Shown here: positions 12,160 to 22,990 of the stretch, one piece after another
Layout of the letters: every line of letters starts with the position of its first letter
Numbering within the stretch: the stretch's first letter is position 1
Assembly (NCBI GenBank): GCA_004802725.1
Contig: SGPM01000328.1
Coordinates: forward strand, 1 to 30,099
Direction of reading: 5' to 3'
Length of the DNA stretch: 30,099 bases
Origin: Antrodiella citrinella
Lineage: Eukaryota > Basidiomycota > Agaricomycetes > Polyporales > Steccherinaceae
The notes under the pieces: generated by a model
Told to the model about the DNA's origin: nothing
What the model saw: the letters and a program-made list of their open reading frames with translations, nothing else
Database searches by the model: none
Made by a program: the position numbers and the translations under genes

Positions 12160-12965
12160 TCACCGGCGCAGTGAATGTGGATGCGTTACGGTGGTTGTGT
12201 GGACACTGTGTTCACTCCCACCTTGGGCACTCCTCGAAGCGCTTTCAGCGACTGCACGCCCATTGCAAGGACCTGTATTCGTGGACAAGGATTCGTGCCT
12301 TAACAAAATTGCAATAGCCTGTAATCGAGAGAACGACTCACCGACCATCACTGCCAGGTCTCGTCTCACCAGTGCTGGAATGTATTCTAGCTCAGACGAC
12401 GCATCTTCCATCATGTCCGCTTCAGGTTCATTCGGAGTCTCCGAATCGTCCTCCGGCGGCTCAGCAAACACAGTACTATTCAGATACGGAGTCGTGATAT
12501 TGATGCGGCGGCGCGTACTAGTGTCTTGAGAGTCAGAAGGGACGACGGCTGCAGAGGTCGAGGCGTGCCCGTTCGGAGAATCTAAAGAGTATCCTGATGG
12601 AGAAGGAAGTGAAGCGCGAACGGAGACGTCGGCGGTCAAACTTGGAGGAATGTCAGGAGTTTGACCGCAGATTCTGGCGTGTCTCTGCACAAACAAGTCG
12701 TCAGCAAAACCTGCGTATATACTTTGAACACACTGACATGTAATTGCTTAAGGATCTCGTGCTCAAATATTGCACATCTTGGACACAGAAATTTGCCATT
12801 CTGCCCTCTGTGAGCGACGCTGCGGCTGGGAGGGTCTGCGGAGAAGGTAAATTTGCAAGTCTGCTGGTGTTGTCGGCGTTGATGTGCGTCGGGTTGTTCA
12901 GCAACCTGTTTCCTACATATGGCACAGTAGGATCTGGATTTTCGGTGGGGACTCAACCCTATCAT
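12160..12965 (-). CDS. Small Cys/His-rich (possible zinc-binding) protein of unknown function
   Basis: Not recognised. Exons 12965-12738, 12684-12342 and 12272-12160 give a 227-residue product with introns of 53 and 69 bp and good phase. The first exon plus the start of the second carries two Cys/His clusters: CAICRKQ followed by HQRRQHQQTC, then CPRCAIF followed by HEILKQLHRHARIC. Each has the C-x2-C...H...C spacing of a zinc finger. The rest is low complexity, Ser/Thr/Pro-rich with an acidic patch (EPPEDDSETPNEPE). The start is the first in-frame ATG; the frame runs further upstream only from a TTG. The second donor (GGTGAGTC) is strong, but the third exon has no resemblance to anything, so the C-terminus is the weakest part. 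It could be a DNA- or protein-binding adaptor. Confidence 0.5.
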
Positions 12966-13638
12966 GGTGGACGGATGGATGGCGGCGGGGCAATCCAAGA
13001 AACGATTGGGATTGTGCGATGTTGATTAGAGGTGCGAGAACGGTTCGGACGGTTTGGTTCGGACGGTTTGGTTTGTCTGTCAGTCCGACATGAACTATGA
13101 TCGGACCGGGAATGCTGGTGAAAAGAACCTCAGGACGACCAAATCGTGAATTGGCACATCTGCATGACGAGAAATGACGACACATGGGTTCAATACATCA
13201 ACTGGTATACAATGAGGCAGCAGAATTGAATGAAAGATAACAAATGGAACGATACAACGAAGCCATCCGAGGCTCATGGCAGAAGACACGTAGACTCTCA
13301 CTTTCTGGAGGAAGAGCGCCGCACCGAACCATAGGGGCGGTTCGTCGAACCCTTAGTACCTGTATCTGCACCCTGCCAATTTGGACCACTCCAGCCACCG
13401 TTACGAATGGGAGGGTTGGATATTGGCGGGAATGACATCGCTCACGGTCCTCGGTCGCTTCGAGTCGTGGCTTGTCACGGACTCGACCGCCTCTTGCAAG
13501 ACGCGCTTCTGTCCCCGGAAGGTCCTGCGGAGGTGCTCGGGGGAGGATTTGACTGAACTGTAACGACGCTCGACGGAGGGAGTCTCTGCGGCGAACCTGC
13601 GATTCCAGTCTGGCTTCCGGCGGCCACATACTTTCGTA
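12966..13638. other. Intergenic region with a short tandem repeat and possible FunK1 tail remnants
   Basis: 13042-13069 is two exact copies of the 14-mer GGTTCGGACGGTTT. Between about 13401 and 13638 two minus-strand frames look like a FunK1 C-terminal tail: one contains SHDSKRPRTVSD, a basic nuclear-localisation-like end common in that family. They are out of frame with the kinase body at 13639 and so would be part of the relic. Confidence 0.45.
13042..13069. repeat. Two-copy 14-bp tandem repeat
   Basis: GGTTCGGACGGTTT occurs twice head to tail, followed by a partial third unit. It is intergenic and of no evident function. Confidence 0.85.
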
Positions 13639-14702
13639 TCAAGTCGACCTCGTAGAGGTAAACACGAGTGCTGTGGCGGGGGAACCTCGTCGAAGGACAT
13701 CTGATTCTGGCCACTCCGTGTTCTTGATCGCACTGTCCAAAATGTCAATTACCTCGCGTCCAGGATCTTGGAGTTGCTTGTGACGGTACTCGTCCAGGGC
13801 GTTGGATTCTTCACCGTCAGCTTCAAATTGAACCACAAAGTACTTGTGGAAATAGCGTATGAAGCGCTTCATCAAGTCATCGAAAGCCTGACAGCCAAAT
13901 TTGACGCGCGAACGTGGTCTGGAAACGTAGGTGAATTTTTCATCGCCTCCAATGAACCCAGCGATGCCATCCGCCACTGTGTATCTGCGCCGGTTGAATA
14001 TATCCAAGACATATGACTCGGCGTCGCTATCGAACCTGTGTATGGCAATGTATAATATTATCCAATTCAAGGTCGTCAAGGCTGTCGTGAAGTTTGCCAG
14101 GGTCCGATGCCAGCTCAATGGATCTGAATTGCCATGTGCCCTATGTGTGTATCAAGTCAACACGAGAACTAGCATGGTGTAGCAATATCACGTACTGTGC
14201 GGGAAGACGCAACTGCTCGCCCAGGTTCGCCCTTCAGGGCATGGTCCCAATCAATCAAGATACCCTCCCCGATATCGTTCAGCATGATATTACTCAAGCT
14301 GAAATCACGGTGCAGCCATCTCGCAGCTTGTATACCTGATCGTATAGCAATCGTTCAGTGTGTGTATGATTGGAGAAGGATATCGACGTACATTGGACGA
14401 TGTCGCGTATCACTACCGCTAGCTCCCTCGAATTCCTGACATGCTCGATATCGAGTGAGAGGGCGCATCTATATCGGAGGGGAGTGCTTATACGATATAG
14501 GATGGCCAGAGAGTCGGATATGTCGTGCAATATCCCCGTGGACATGGCGACTGGACATGTTTCTGGGGAAAGCCGGGTCGGTATGAGCGCATCAAGTCGT
14601 GGCCTGATACCCTTTTGAAGTATATTTCTGTACACTGCGTTGTACAAGAGGGCCGCGTGGGGTGATGTGTTGGCCTCGAAGTTGGGAGAATATCCGTCAA
14701 AC
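13639..14702 (-). pseudogene. FunK1-type fungal protein kinase relic (C-lobe, frameshifted)
   Basis: Splicing 14702-14392, 14335-14196 and 14140 onward reconstructs a kinase C-lobe. The catalytic loop is WLHRDFSLSNIML, then GILIDWDHALKGEPG (D-W-D in place of DFG), then RTGTWQF and DPGKLHDSLDDLE, all hallmarks of the basidiomycete-expanded FunK1 family. Near 14065, just after LDDLE, the frame breaks. The annotated frame runs into a stop at 14029-14027, while the shifted frame continues with the expected family sequence (WIILYIAIHRF... through NTEWPESD, stop at 13639). The glycine loop and N-lobe usual in full FunK1 proteins (several hundred residues longer) are not found upstream; an ATG at about 14702 precedes only poorly matching sequence. 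Conclusion: a truncated, frameshifted copy. A sequencing error could mimic the frameshift, but the missing N-lobe would remain. Confidence 0.75.
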
Positions 14703-15323
14703 ATTCTGCGAGCTGAGAAGTTGTGTATTACAGCGAAGAACAGGCCAAGTCCCAATACTTATCCTAATCCCGATCAACTTGAAGATTTTGACGACTGTAT
14801 TTTGAGAGCAGGTGAGGTCAAAATTCGCAGTGACTATGGTGTACGCCAACCTTGGGCCAGCCAGAGGAGGAGAAACGAGTGTTAGGGAGAAATGAAGAGT
14901 CTTGAAGCGGCCGAGATGCATAAGTACTGGTCGGCTTTTACCGATTTGTACTGAGCTCGTTTGGCGCAGGTTACGAGCTCGGTAGATACTAAGTACATAG
15001 GTCAGTCAGTACGGGCACCCACCTACTCTCACCGAGTTCTGCTGGTGCTTTGTTTTGCAGAACGTACAGATCACAGACTCATACTATAGAATCGTCGACT
15101 GTGACAGCGAAAGAGAGCAGCGAGGCCCCGGATACACCGGTCCATTCCGGCCGCTCGTCCCGCTCAGCGCGTCCGGGCACTTGGCTTCAACCATCCGTTC
15201 ATCCGTTCATTCAACTTCAAAAAGCTTTAGATTTCACAATCCACATTGTAGAGAACCTTGTAAACTGGTATGTTCTATCCCTTTTCTACCCCTCATGTCA
15301 ACACCGACTTGACAACGCGAGAC
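14703..15323. other. Region between the FunK1 relic and the deaminase-like gene, with a possible 5' exon
   Basis: A pyrimidine-rich acceptor-like sequence ends at 15060 (TGTTTTGCAG). After it about 210 bp stay open in two plus-strand frames up to a GTATGT donor at about 15272. No ATG lies between, so coding use would need a further upstream exon I cannot locate, and neither open frame joins the next exon with a convincing acceptor. It may be a spliced 5' untranslated exon of the gene at 15324. Confidence 0.4.
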
Positions 15324-16872
15324 ATGTACACCGCGCTCGCTGAGGCCGATGTCCTGGACTCCTCCATTATCTCCATTGTCTGTCGGGAAGAACTCTGGTG
15401 ACGCGACAAATCATCGGAAGACGCTGGGTTCACATAGGAATAGTGTAGGGTCTCGGTCAACGACATGCCAGCGCGTTCAAGACTCGGAGGTGCTGTTTCC
15501 GCTCAGCACTATGGCGTAATTCTGTACGTCGCCGAGGAATTTGAACAAAACGCAGCCTCGTCACACTTTGCCGGACTGGTGAAGGACGTATGGAGCAGCC
15601 TCGCTAAACAGGGGCGAAAAGTCTCCAAGGACCCGATGAATACAACGGCGGAAGATTCGGACGTCTCAAAGTTCGTCCTTCAGTGTTCCATAGAGCGTCT
15701 GACATCCTTGATCAAGGAACACTGGGCTTCGCATGAAGCGTTGGCTGAGACGGTACGCCAAGTCGCCTCTGCTCCAGGTCTAACTTCGCGCGAGTCTGAA
15801 TGGGATAGCGACACGCTGGCAGATTTTGGCTTCCAACGTACCAAACTCCGCGGGGATTGGGGGGAGGATGAGGAGCTGACTAGAACCATCTCGAATCCTA
15901 CTTCTCGTGCTAGGCAATACGCAACGTTCAGAGACCTTGCCCATATCTTGTCTAGTATCAAGACGCTCTTGCTTCAAGAGGATCCATCCTTGCCAGCCGT
16001 TGTATCTTCTTTCCTCCGTTTGTACAAGAATTTCGACGCTCGCAAGTTGATGAGGTTCCTGGCTGCTTGTCTGAAGGAAGATACAGAATCTGAGTCAGGA
16101 CATGCAGAAGGTATGGGCTCTTTTCAAATGTTGCCAGCAGCGCATTGATTAGTAGGCACCGATAGCAGCGCAAAGTGTCTATGTGCACTTCTACGCCACG
16201 CTGATGAGCGTGGGCTTCTGCCTTGATACGCTGCATCGGGCTGTATTTCGAAAACGAATTCGGAAGCTACTCAGACGACGGCGATTCGATATCGTAATGG
16301 TACCAACACCTGCAGCGCAACCTATAGAGCGTTGCACGCTCTCAGAAGAAGAGTGGTACCGGTACCTGCACCGTCTAGTTCTCTGTGCCATATCTCGTTA
16401 TACGTTGGATCCTAAGTATGAGATCACTCCGCAGGAAGAAGCATATCTACGCGAGCTCGTTTTTGGAGTGACCAATAGATGTCACGAGGTAGAGAACTCC
16501 GACGCCCCCGTTCACTGCGAATGTACGATGCTCTTGCACCTTGACAGTCGCTTCCAACACCACAGCGGTAAAATGGACCCGTACATCGCAACATCGCACC
16601 TACCATGCTTTGGCTGCCGCCTTTACTTCCTTTCGTACGACGACCTCAAGTTCGATCCTATGCCACCGGTGTTGAACACTGTCCTTCGCCCACCCCAGCA
16701 GAATGACCCACTCTGGGAGGAGGAATGCTGGGAGCACGCTCTGCTTTGGACAATGCCTCAGATGAACGACAGCACGGAATGCGTTGTCGTAGCGTTTAGA
16801 GAGAAATGGTCTCGTGCCTGGTTATTCCAGATTATCTGGTTACTCGAGGCAACCGGACGATTCAAGTTCTAA
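15324..16872 (+). CDS. OTT_1508-like deaminase-domain protein
   Basis: Exons 15324-15397, 15449-16110 and 16166-16872 join in phase to 480 residues (introns 51 and 55 bp). The C-terminal third carries VHCEC (H362, E364) followed after about 28 residues by PCFGC (C393, C396). This H-x-E plus C-x2-C layout is the zinc and catalytic signature of the cytidine-deaminase fold, and the surrounding pattern (YIATSHLPCFGCRLYF) fits the OTT_1508-like deaminase family known from Orientia and from many copies in basidiomycete genomes. The N-terminal 240 residues are helical with no recognised domain. In bacteria this deaminase class is associated with effectors or toxins; the fungal role is unknown, and nucleic-acid or nucleotide deamination is inference. 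The first donor (GTGACG) is weak. The true 5' end may lie upstream; an alternative start is ATG 15465. Confidence 0.72.
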
Positions 16873-17248
16873 GATCGAGCGACGAGCTTGATCTGAGGGA
16901 GGGAAGGAACGACTTGCCCAATTTTCTTTTTCCTGTACCCGTGTCACCACTATTTTTTGGTTAGAACAGTACTACTATGTAAAACAGACGTTCTCTTATA
17001 TATGATGCCAGCCTGTAAACGAAGCGATCCTGTTCTGTGGTCCACGGCTGGGGCAACCCGCGAATGGTTACTGTTGAGATTCGTCCGCGTACGTGAGAGC
17101 ATATCCATATACACACAACTCTGGAGTCCAGCCTGTCGGACGGAGTCTGACGGACAGCCTATCCTTTCAACGAATGTAATGCAATGGTAGAATTACTGGG
17201 AGCATATAAACTGAGAAAAATACAGCAAAAAGAGAGCCAGACAATGGC
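16873..17248. other. Convergent 3' intergenic region
   Basis: 376 bp between the stop codons of the deaminase-like gene (plus) and FIP1 (minus). It is expected to hold both 3' ends. No further gene seen. Confidence 0.6.
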
Positions 17249-19578
17249 CTATCGCCGTTTTAAGCTTCGAGGATCTTCCGCCCCGGGAGAACTCCTCCGT
17301 TTTCTGCACGGTCATTTAGTTTACGGATTGGAGGGATTATTTTCTTGTCAGAACTCACCGACTGCGGTCCTCGTAATCTGGAGTTCCTCGTCCTTCTTTG
17401 CCGCCGCTGCCGCCGTAGTCAAGTCCGTCGACTGCAGGAGCACTACCATCAACATCCTTGTACTTGTTTTTGTTACGGGGCCCTGTGGGTACGTTAGGTG
17501 GTAATGGCGAGGCTGGTCGGGTGGGAAGTGGTTGGCCACCTGCGGAGAGAAAAACCGATGTTACAACGGTATCACGGAATGCATGGTAGAAGCGCATACC
17601 TCTGCCGCGACCAGCAAATGCAGCACCGCGACCGCGTGCCATGGAAGGAGGCATTCCCCGCCCTCTGAATTGGGTCTGAGGCACGGGAGTCGCACGAGGC
17701 TGTTGCGGTACCGGTCCTGGCGTATTCCCACTCTCCATCCCCTGGAACATCTGTTGGGGTATCTGCTGGCTCATTTGTTGGCCCATCTGCTGGCCCATAT
17801 TCTCCTGTTGTCAAAACGAGTGAGTGGGCGATCGAGAGCAGCAAATATAGGAATCAGTACCTGCATACCAAATTCCCCGCCCATGGGCATCATCTGTTGA
17901 CCGCCGTTACCATTGAACCCGTCGCCTACCAGACCCATCTGCTCAGGCGTCCCCTGTCCACCTCCCATGACCACACCGCCGCCCATGCCACCCATTCCTG
18001 GATCCGGCATCACACCTCCACCCATATTCTGCCCGGGTCCCATTGGCATACCTTGACCCATGCCCATGTCGCCGTTCATACCAACGACGCCCATGTCTTG
18101 CATCATCGGATTCATCATAGGGTTCATGTTCATCATAGGATTCATCATGTTCCCGTTCATGTTCATACCAACTCCAGGTGGCAGCATACCCCCTCCGTTC
18201 TGCGGATTGCCGGCTTGGGCAAGCATGGCGGTTGCGCCCGTCATGACCATCGTCCGGATTTCAGGTGGCAGAGGTGCGAGCTGTTCCTCGGACATGCCTG
18301 CAAAGTTCTACGGAAGTCGCGTGGATAAGTAAATATATTGAACATCTCCGTAGAATACAAGCCGAAGACGAGGTGTCCCTCAGAACTGAGATCAGCGATG
18401 GACATACCAATACATGTCCTTTCAGCATCGACGCCAGCTCGCCTGTCTCCCGACGTCTGTAGCAGTACGCCTCCCAAGATATCTCATCAAATCCATAGTT
18501 GAACCAGTCACTGACGTCGGAACCTGGTCTTCTCCACGGTTTCTCGGCCAAGGCGTCCATGTCGAATTCAAAGATAGAGCGTCCATCCAAGGTTCCCGGA
18601 AGCGAAGGATTAATGCTAGGATGCGAAGGAGGAGCGGTCGCGACAGGCAGAGTAGATGGGTCAGGGCCTGAGTCCGCTACTTGTGTTGCTTGCACTTCGG
18701 CCGTAGGTGTAGTACCGGGCGCTGAGGGCGGGACAGAACCAGAAGGCTGTGGTGTTGTAGGTGGCAGTTTGGAGATGGTACCTCTCTCTCTCGGCGTATA
18801 CTCAGTCGTCAGAGATGGAGCAGGTTGGTTTGGTGCTAGAAGAGACAGTCAGAAAGTGCGGGGATCACGAATGGTAATCGAGACATACGTCGTGTTGACA
18901 GTGATGCACTTGGGGTCGTTGTCGCGGGTCGCTTTCTATTGCGTCGTAAGTCATCCTGGAAGTCAATATGCGATATACACTACTTGCCTGAAATCAACGG
19001 AGCGTGTTGGCAGCTCCATGATGAACTCGACGTCCTATACCAAACTCAGATAAATGCGGTTGGGGTGGACTGAGAAACTGACGTCTTCGCTATCTTCTTC
19101 CTCCTCTTCGGCGTCCCCTCTCTCCCCGTCCATATCATCATCATCTTGATCCTCATTTGCTCCCTCGGCGTCCGCCTCCGCAGTTTGAGGTGCCTCTGCA
19201 TCTTCGTCGCCCACAAGACTGTCTTTATCGCTGAGGCTTACCGCATCACTGGAAGCCTTTTGTTCCAGATGTGCTACAAGGCCATTCGTCACAGCTTGCG
19301 CCTCCTCGAGAGGTATTCTTCAGGATGCCATCAGTCTTGGGTTTGTTTGGTACGTGAAGACGCGTTACTCACGGATGTGGTTCTGTCCGCAGCTCAGTGA
19401 CAACGGATTAGCAGGAGGAGCAATGTGACTTACCTGCAGGTGGTACAGACGTCTGGCCTCTAGAACTGGTTCCATTCTCAGAACCGCCGTACAGAAAAAG
19501 GTCGTCGTCGTCGCTATGATATAATGGGTGAATAGAACCGACTTTTCATTCATTTGCGACAACATACATATCTGACAT
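17249..19578 (-). CDS. FIP1: FIP1, pre-mRNA 3'-end processing (polyadenylation) factor
   Basis: Eleven exons (19578-19568, 19513-19434, 19382-19373, 19317-19083, 19034-18988, 18935-18889, 18835-18408, 18307-17861, 17804-17600, 17539-17359, 17303-17249) join in phase to 581 residues. The Fip1 motif is unmistakable at about 242-270: KPWRRPGSDVSDWFNYGFDE followed by WEAYCYRR. The N-terminus is acidic (MSDIDDDDDLFLYG; later a long D/E run), then comes DVEFIMELPTRSVDFR, another conserved Fip1 block. The C-terminal half is low complexity: Met/Gly/Asn/Gln repeats (NPMM, MGQQ), an RGRG-type segment, and a basic end (KRRSSPGAEDPRSLKRR). Family knowledge: Fip1 tethers poly(A) polymerase to the cleavage and polyadenylation factor in the nucleus. 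Exon 1 (11 nt) and exon 3 (10 nt) are microexons, and the intron after 18988 uses a GC donor (GCAAGT). Divergent from SYO1. Confidence 0.93.
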
Positions 19579-19883
19579 AGTGGCAAACGTGCTCCTTGAT
19601 ATACTACTGATTTATGTATCCAAGGAGAGAACACGACAGTAGTTGGAGTGAAAACAGCTATGGCCGATGTGTCCAATGGAGAAGAGCAAAACAGTGTGAG
19701 CTCTAGAAGCGCCTGTCGTGCAGATATTAATTTCTAGCGTTTCTGACATTAACGTCCAAATACAGACATAACTGATAAGCAGATCTTGTGCAGAAGAATT
19801 TTGATCACGCTATCGCGCCTCAAGACACTCACTACCACTGTACCAGTCTCTGTTGTATTTTAGTGTTGCTACTTCCACGCAAG
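19579..19883. promoter_or_regulatory. Shared divergent promoter region of FIP1 and SYO1
   Basis: 305 bp between two start codons on opposite strands. One gene serves mRNA 3' processing and the other ribosomal-protein import, so a shared growth-linked control region is plausible but not shown. No clear TATA box on either side. Confidence 0.55.
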
Positions 19884-22473
19884 ATGGGCAAGTCACAGAA
19901 GAAACGTTCAATGCGGCGGCACAATCCCATGAGAGTTCCGGATTCTCATTTGCCCAAGGGCTTGGCTGCCGCTTCCGCTTCCTCCTCAAAATCTGAAGCA
20001 ATTCTACCGATTATACAAAAGGTATGTGGGCTGCTCCGTGTTCACTCATGACCAATGACCTCATCGGTATTGCGCGCAGATGGAAAGTGTGGACTCTGCT
20101 GAACGTAAATGGGCATGCGTCGCCGTGTCAAACCTCATTCAAAACGATCCAGCGACCCGGAGACTTCTTCAAGGAAAGAATGTCGTCGGTGCTCTCATCA
20201 CGCGTCTTTCGGATAGTGAGGAAGAAGTTGTGGTAGAGGCGGCAGGAGCATTGAGGTGAGCGGTCCCTCTCATCTTAACATTCGAAAGCTTACGGTCTCG
20301 TAGAAATCTTTGCATCGATGGTGGATATGATATTTGTGGTGAAATGTATAACAAAAACATATTGTCTCCTCTGAAAGCATTCATACCTAAGGTACGTGCG
20401 TTGAATATGATAATAAAACATGTAATGACGATGTGTACAGATCTCCATAACTTTGTCTCGGTTCTTGGAAAACCCTCAAAACGCGCCCGAGAATGCTCAG
20501 AAACTTGTATATGAATTCGCAGACAATGTCATCACCATATTCTGGTGTCTCTCGTGAGTGTCACATAATGTCTACGACTAATGTATCTCATACCAAGGAA
20601 GCCTAGAGAAACATCCAATAAAGCACTCACCACTATCAATTCACTGAGTCTGGTACCCTTCCTTATGTCGTTTCTCGCCGCACGGACCAACCTTCCCTTA
20701 TCTACTGTGACCTCTGCCGGTGCGTAATATGAGAAGCCTTCGGATACGACGTACTCAACGTATTGACCTACTTAGCCCAATGTCTCTATGTCCTGAGCGA
20801 CGACAATCCACCAGCTATTCATGAGATCCGGCCGAACGCAGCGTACACAACATGCCTGCTGGAAATTGCTAAGACCGAAGGTTCTCCTAATCTCAATGAG
20901 AAGGGAAAGGAGGTCTCCAACGAACGGCTGGTTACGCTTCGTGTTCTTTGCTGCGGTACGTCTTCTGCTACTCGTGTACTCCTTGAGCTGACTTCCCAAA
21001 TCAGGAATATTGAAGAACGTGTCGCCTGTTCCTCCCCCTTCGATAGCTGCAAGCGTCGAGCTCGACCGGGATGTGATACTACCCACACTGCATCCAATCT
21101 TAGCGTCAACATCACTGCAAGAAGCATCTCAAAGGGTACAGGAGCTCATAGCTCAACAAGTCAGTTTCTCTTGTGCGATTTCAGATTACTTAGATTACTT
21201 ACGTAGCTGACGGCCTCTCAGGATGCGATTCCTGCTCTTGATAAGTTGACAACAGAGAAGACCCCAAAATCGGACCACAAATCCCCTACGGATACGGAAC
21301 TTGAAGGAATCGAATGGAAGCTCAGGACCGTCCAATTATCCCTAGAGGTCCTGACAGGCATATGCGCCACTCTTCCTGACCCCGAACCTGTAATAGAAAG
21401 CGACGACGTGTTCGAGGATGCCGAAGGTAAGGATACTTTCTGACTCTATTCTGCAACGCAGACTGATGAAGAGTGTAGAGGATGACACGATAGAAACTGA
21501 TGCAGATATGCTGCTGGATGAGAGCTCAGGCCCGAGTGACTTGCACACAATATCTACATCTTTCCTACCCGCTCTGGTTGCACCTCTCCTTCCCCTCGTT
21601 CAACCCACGCTGTTATCCTTCCCGCCTCCCACGGGTGGTCCCTCTCCTCATCCACCTACCACATCGGTCCTGAGCGCTATCCACATATGTGCGATGGAAT
21701 GCCTCAACAACATCTTCTTCTCGCTCGCAAGCCCCAGAAAGGGCCAGAACCCTAGTATCAACTTGAGATCAGAAGTTGAGAGTGCTACGCATGTGTGGAG
21801 CGAGGTCTGGCGGGCCCTTGATGCCATTGGAACCGACTTTGAAACCCCCGGACAAGAACGACGGCGTGAGATGTGGCAGCTCGGTGTGGGCGTGCTTTGG
21901 GGTATCGGTGTGGTGTGGAAGGGTGTTCTGGTGGGTCTAGCCCTTGTCTTTATTTATCGAATTGTCGATATATTCCTCTTCTCAGGTCCCAGTCGATGCG
22001 CAGGTCCAGCTCCTGATGCAGTTCTGCGAGGTCTCGACTGATCAAGCTGTCAAAGTCAAATGTCTCGGTACATTGGAATGTCTCGCTCAGCACCCACAGT
22101 CCATAGATGCCAATCGAGTAAGTTTTTTGTTGTTCGCCGCGTTTCTCAAGATTTGACCCATGGATTCCAGGTCATCTCGACGTATCTTCTGACGTATCTC
22201 CCCTCTCCGAGTCGGTCTACGCCACTGCTCGCGGAGCCGTGCTTACAAGCACTCTCGGCCCTCATCGATATCTACTCAGACGAAGCTCTCCCATACGATG
22301 TCAATTTCCGACAAGGGGGCTATGTGAACATATTGGCGTCGTGCATAGAGGCTGTCAGGAAGGTAGTTCGTGGCATTGACAGGAAGCGTGAGCGAGAACT
22401 GAGGCGCAGGGGCGAAGAAGTTCGAGACAACCTGGTGGCGTTCGTGGAATACAGGAGGGCGTTGAAGCTATGA
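19884..22473 (+). CDS. SYO1: SYO1/HEATR3-like ARM/HEAT-repeat protein (ribosomal protein chaperone and import adaptor)
   Basis: Eleven exons (19884-20021, 20080-20255, 20304-20391, 20441-20553, 20607-20719, 20776-20955, 21005-21159, 21222-21426, 21479-21930, 21986-22117, 22171-22473) keep phase and give 684 residues, about the family length. The N-terminus is MGKSQKKRSMRRHNPMRVPD, the basic start typical of Syo1. Helical ARM repeats follow (KWACVAVSNLIQ, VVVEAAGALRNLCIDGG), then an acidic insert (SDDVFEDAEEDDTIETDAD, near residue 400), then HEAT-like repeats to the C-terminus (LECLAQHPQSID, LSALIDIYSDEALPYD). Family knowledge: yeast Syo1 binds uL18 (Rpl5) through its ARM part and uL5 (Rpl11) through its HEAT part, importing both together and loading them on 5S rRNA. 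The acidic loop matches that architecture. The final exon ends in a Lys/Arg/Glu-rich stretch. Assignment rests on architecture and local motifs. Confidence 0.85.
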
Positions 22474-22982
22474 ACGCCGTTAACTCCCTTGGGGTGCGGA
22501 CGATCTTTGGTTCTCAGGGATTTCCTTTGCATGCTTGTCCCTCTGTTCTAGGCCCTATGCTACAACAAGGCTACGTTGTGACAGCGGATCGTGCCAGCCT
22601 GAATGAGAATCATGCAACAACCCATCAACAGATTGGATCCTAAGTTGTCTTCGGAGTAAGCACACCGTGACCTTTCGCTGATTGTTCTGAAGAGCTTGCG
22701 GCGATATGGCCACCAGTCCTGTGCCGCGAGCATTTCACCAGGTGAGCCGTCGACGGCTTCGAGTTACCGTTTAACTGTGGCCTGCCTCATATCCTGGACA
22801 ATCCCGCCCCTCCGCGGACCAATCCAACAATACTAGAGTTACCAAATGCGGATGATTTGTCGTTCTCGCCGGTCTCGCGGGTTTTCTCGAGCTTACCACT
22901 GCGTCGCCGAGTGAGTGTGCATGTGCCATACGCATGCATTAGGTGAGTATATCCCAGTATGAAATCCGAAAATTTAGCTCAT
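22474..22982. other. Intergenic DNA between SYO1 and the transposon
   Basis: This is the 3' flank of SYO1 and the left side of the transposon target site. No coding frame or RNA gene is supported. Confidence 0.6.
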
Positions 22983-22990
22983 TTGTAGGC
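22983..22990. repeat. Left target-site duplication (TTGTAGGC)
   Basis: Eight bases, TTGTAGGC, directly before the left inverted repeat. The same eight bases follow the right inverted repeat at 28324-28331. The next base outward differs (T on the left, G in the transposon end on the right), so the duplication is exactly 8 bp. Confidence 0.92.

Noticed and set aside
11708..12163. 151-codon minus-strand frame between the transporter and the Cys/His-rich gene
   Set aside because: It begins at GTG, cannot be joined in phase to the strong donor at 12341, contains no recognisable pattern, and runs past the transporter's start codon.
18961..18988. Extending FIP1 exon 5 instead of using a GC donor
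   Set aside because: No GT donor nearby gives a frame that continues into the conserved KRPATTT block; GCAAGT is a known minor donor and fits phase.
21931..22041. Read-through of SYO1 exon 9 into the hydrophobic stretch after 21930, suggesting a membrane segment
   Set aside because: A GTGGGT donor at 21931 and CTCAG acceptor at 21985 restore the HEAT-repeat reading frame (VPVDAQVQLLMQFCEV), so the hydrophobic stretch is intron.
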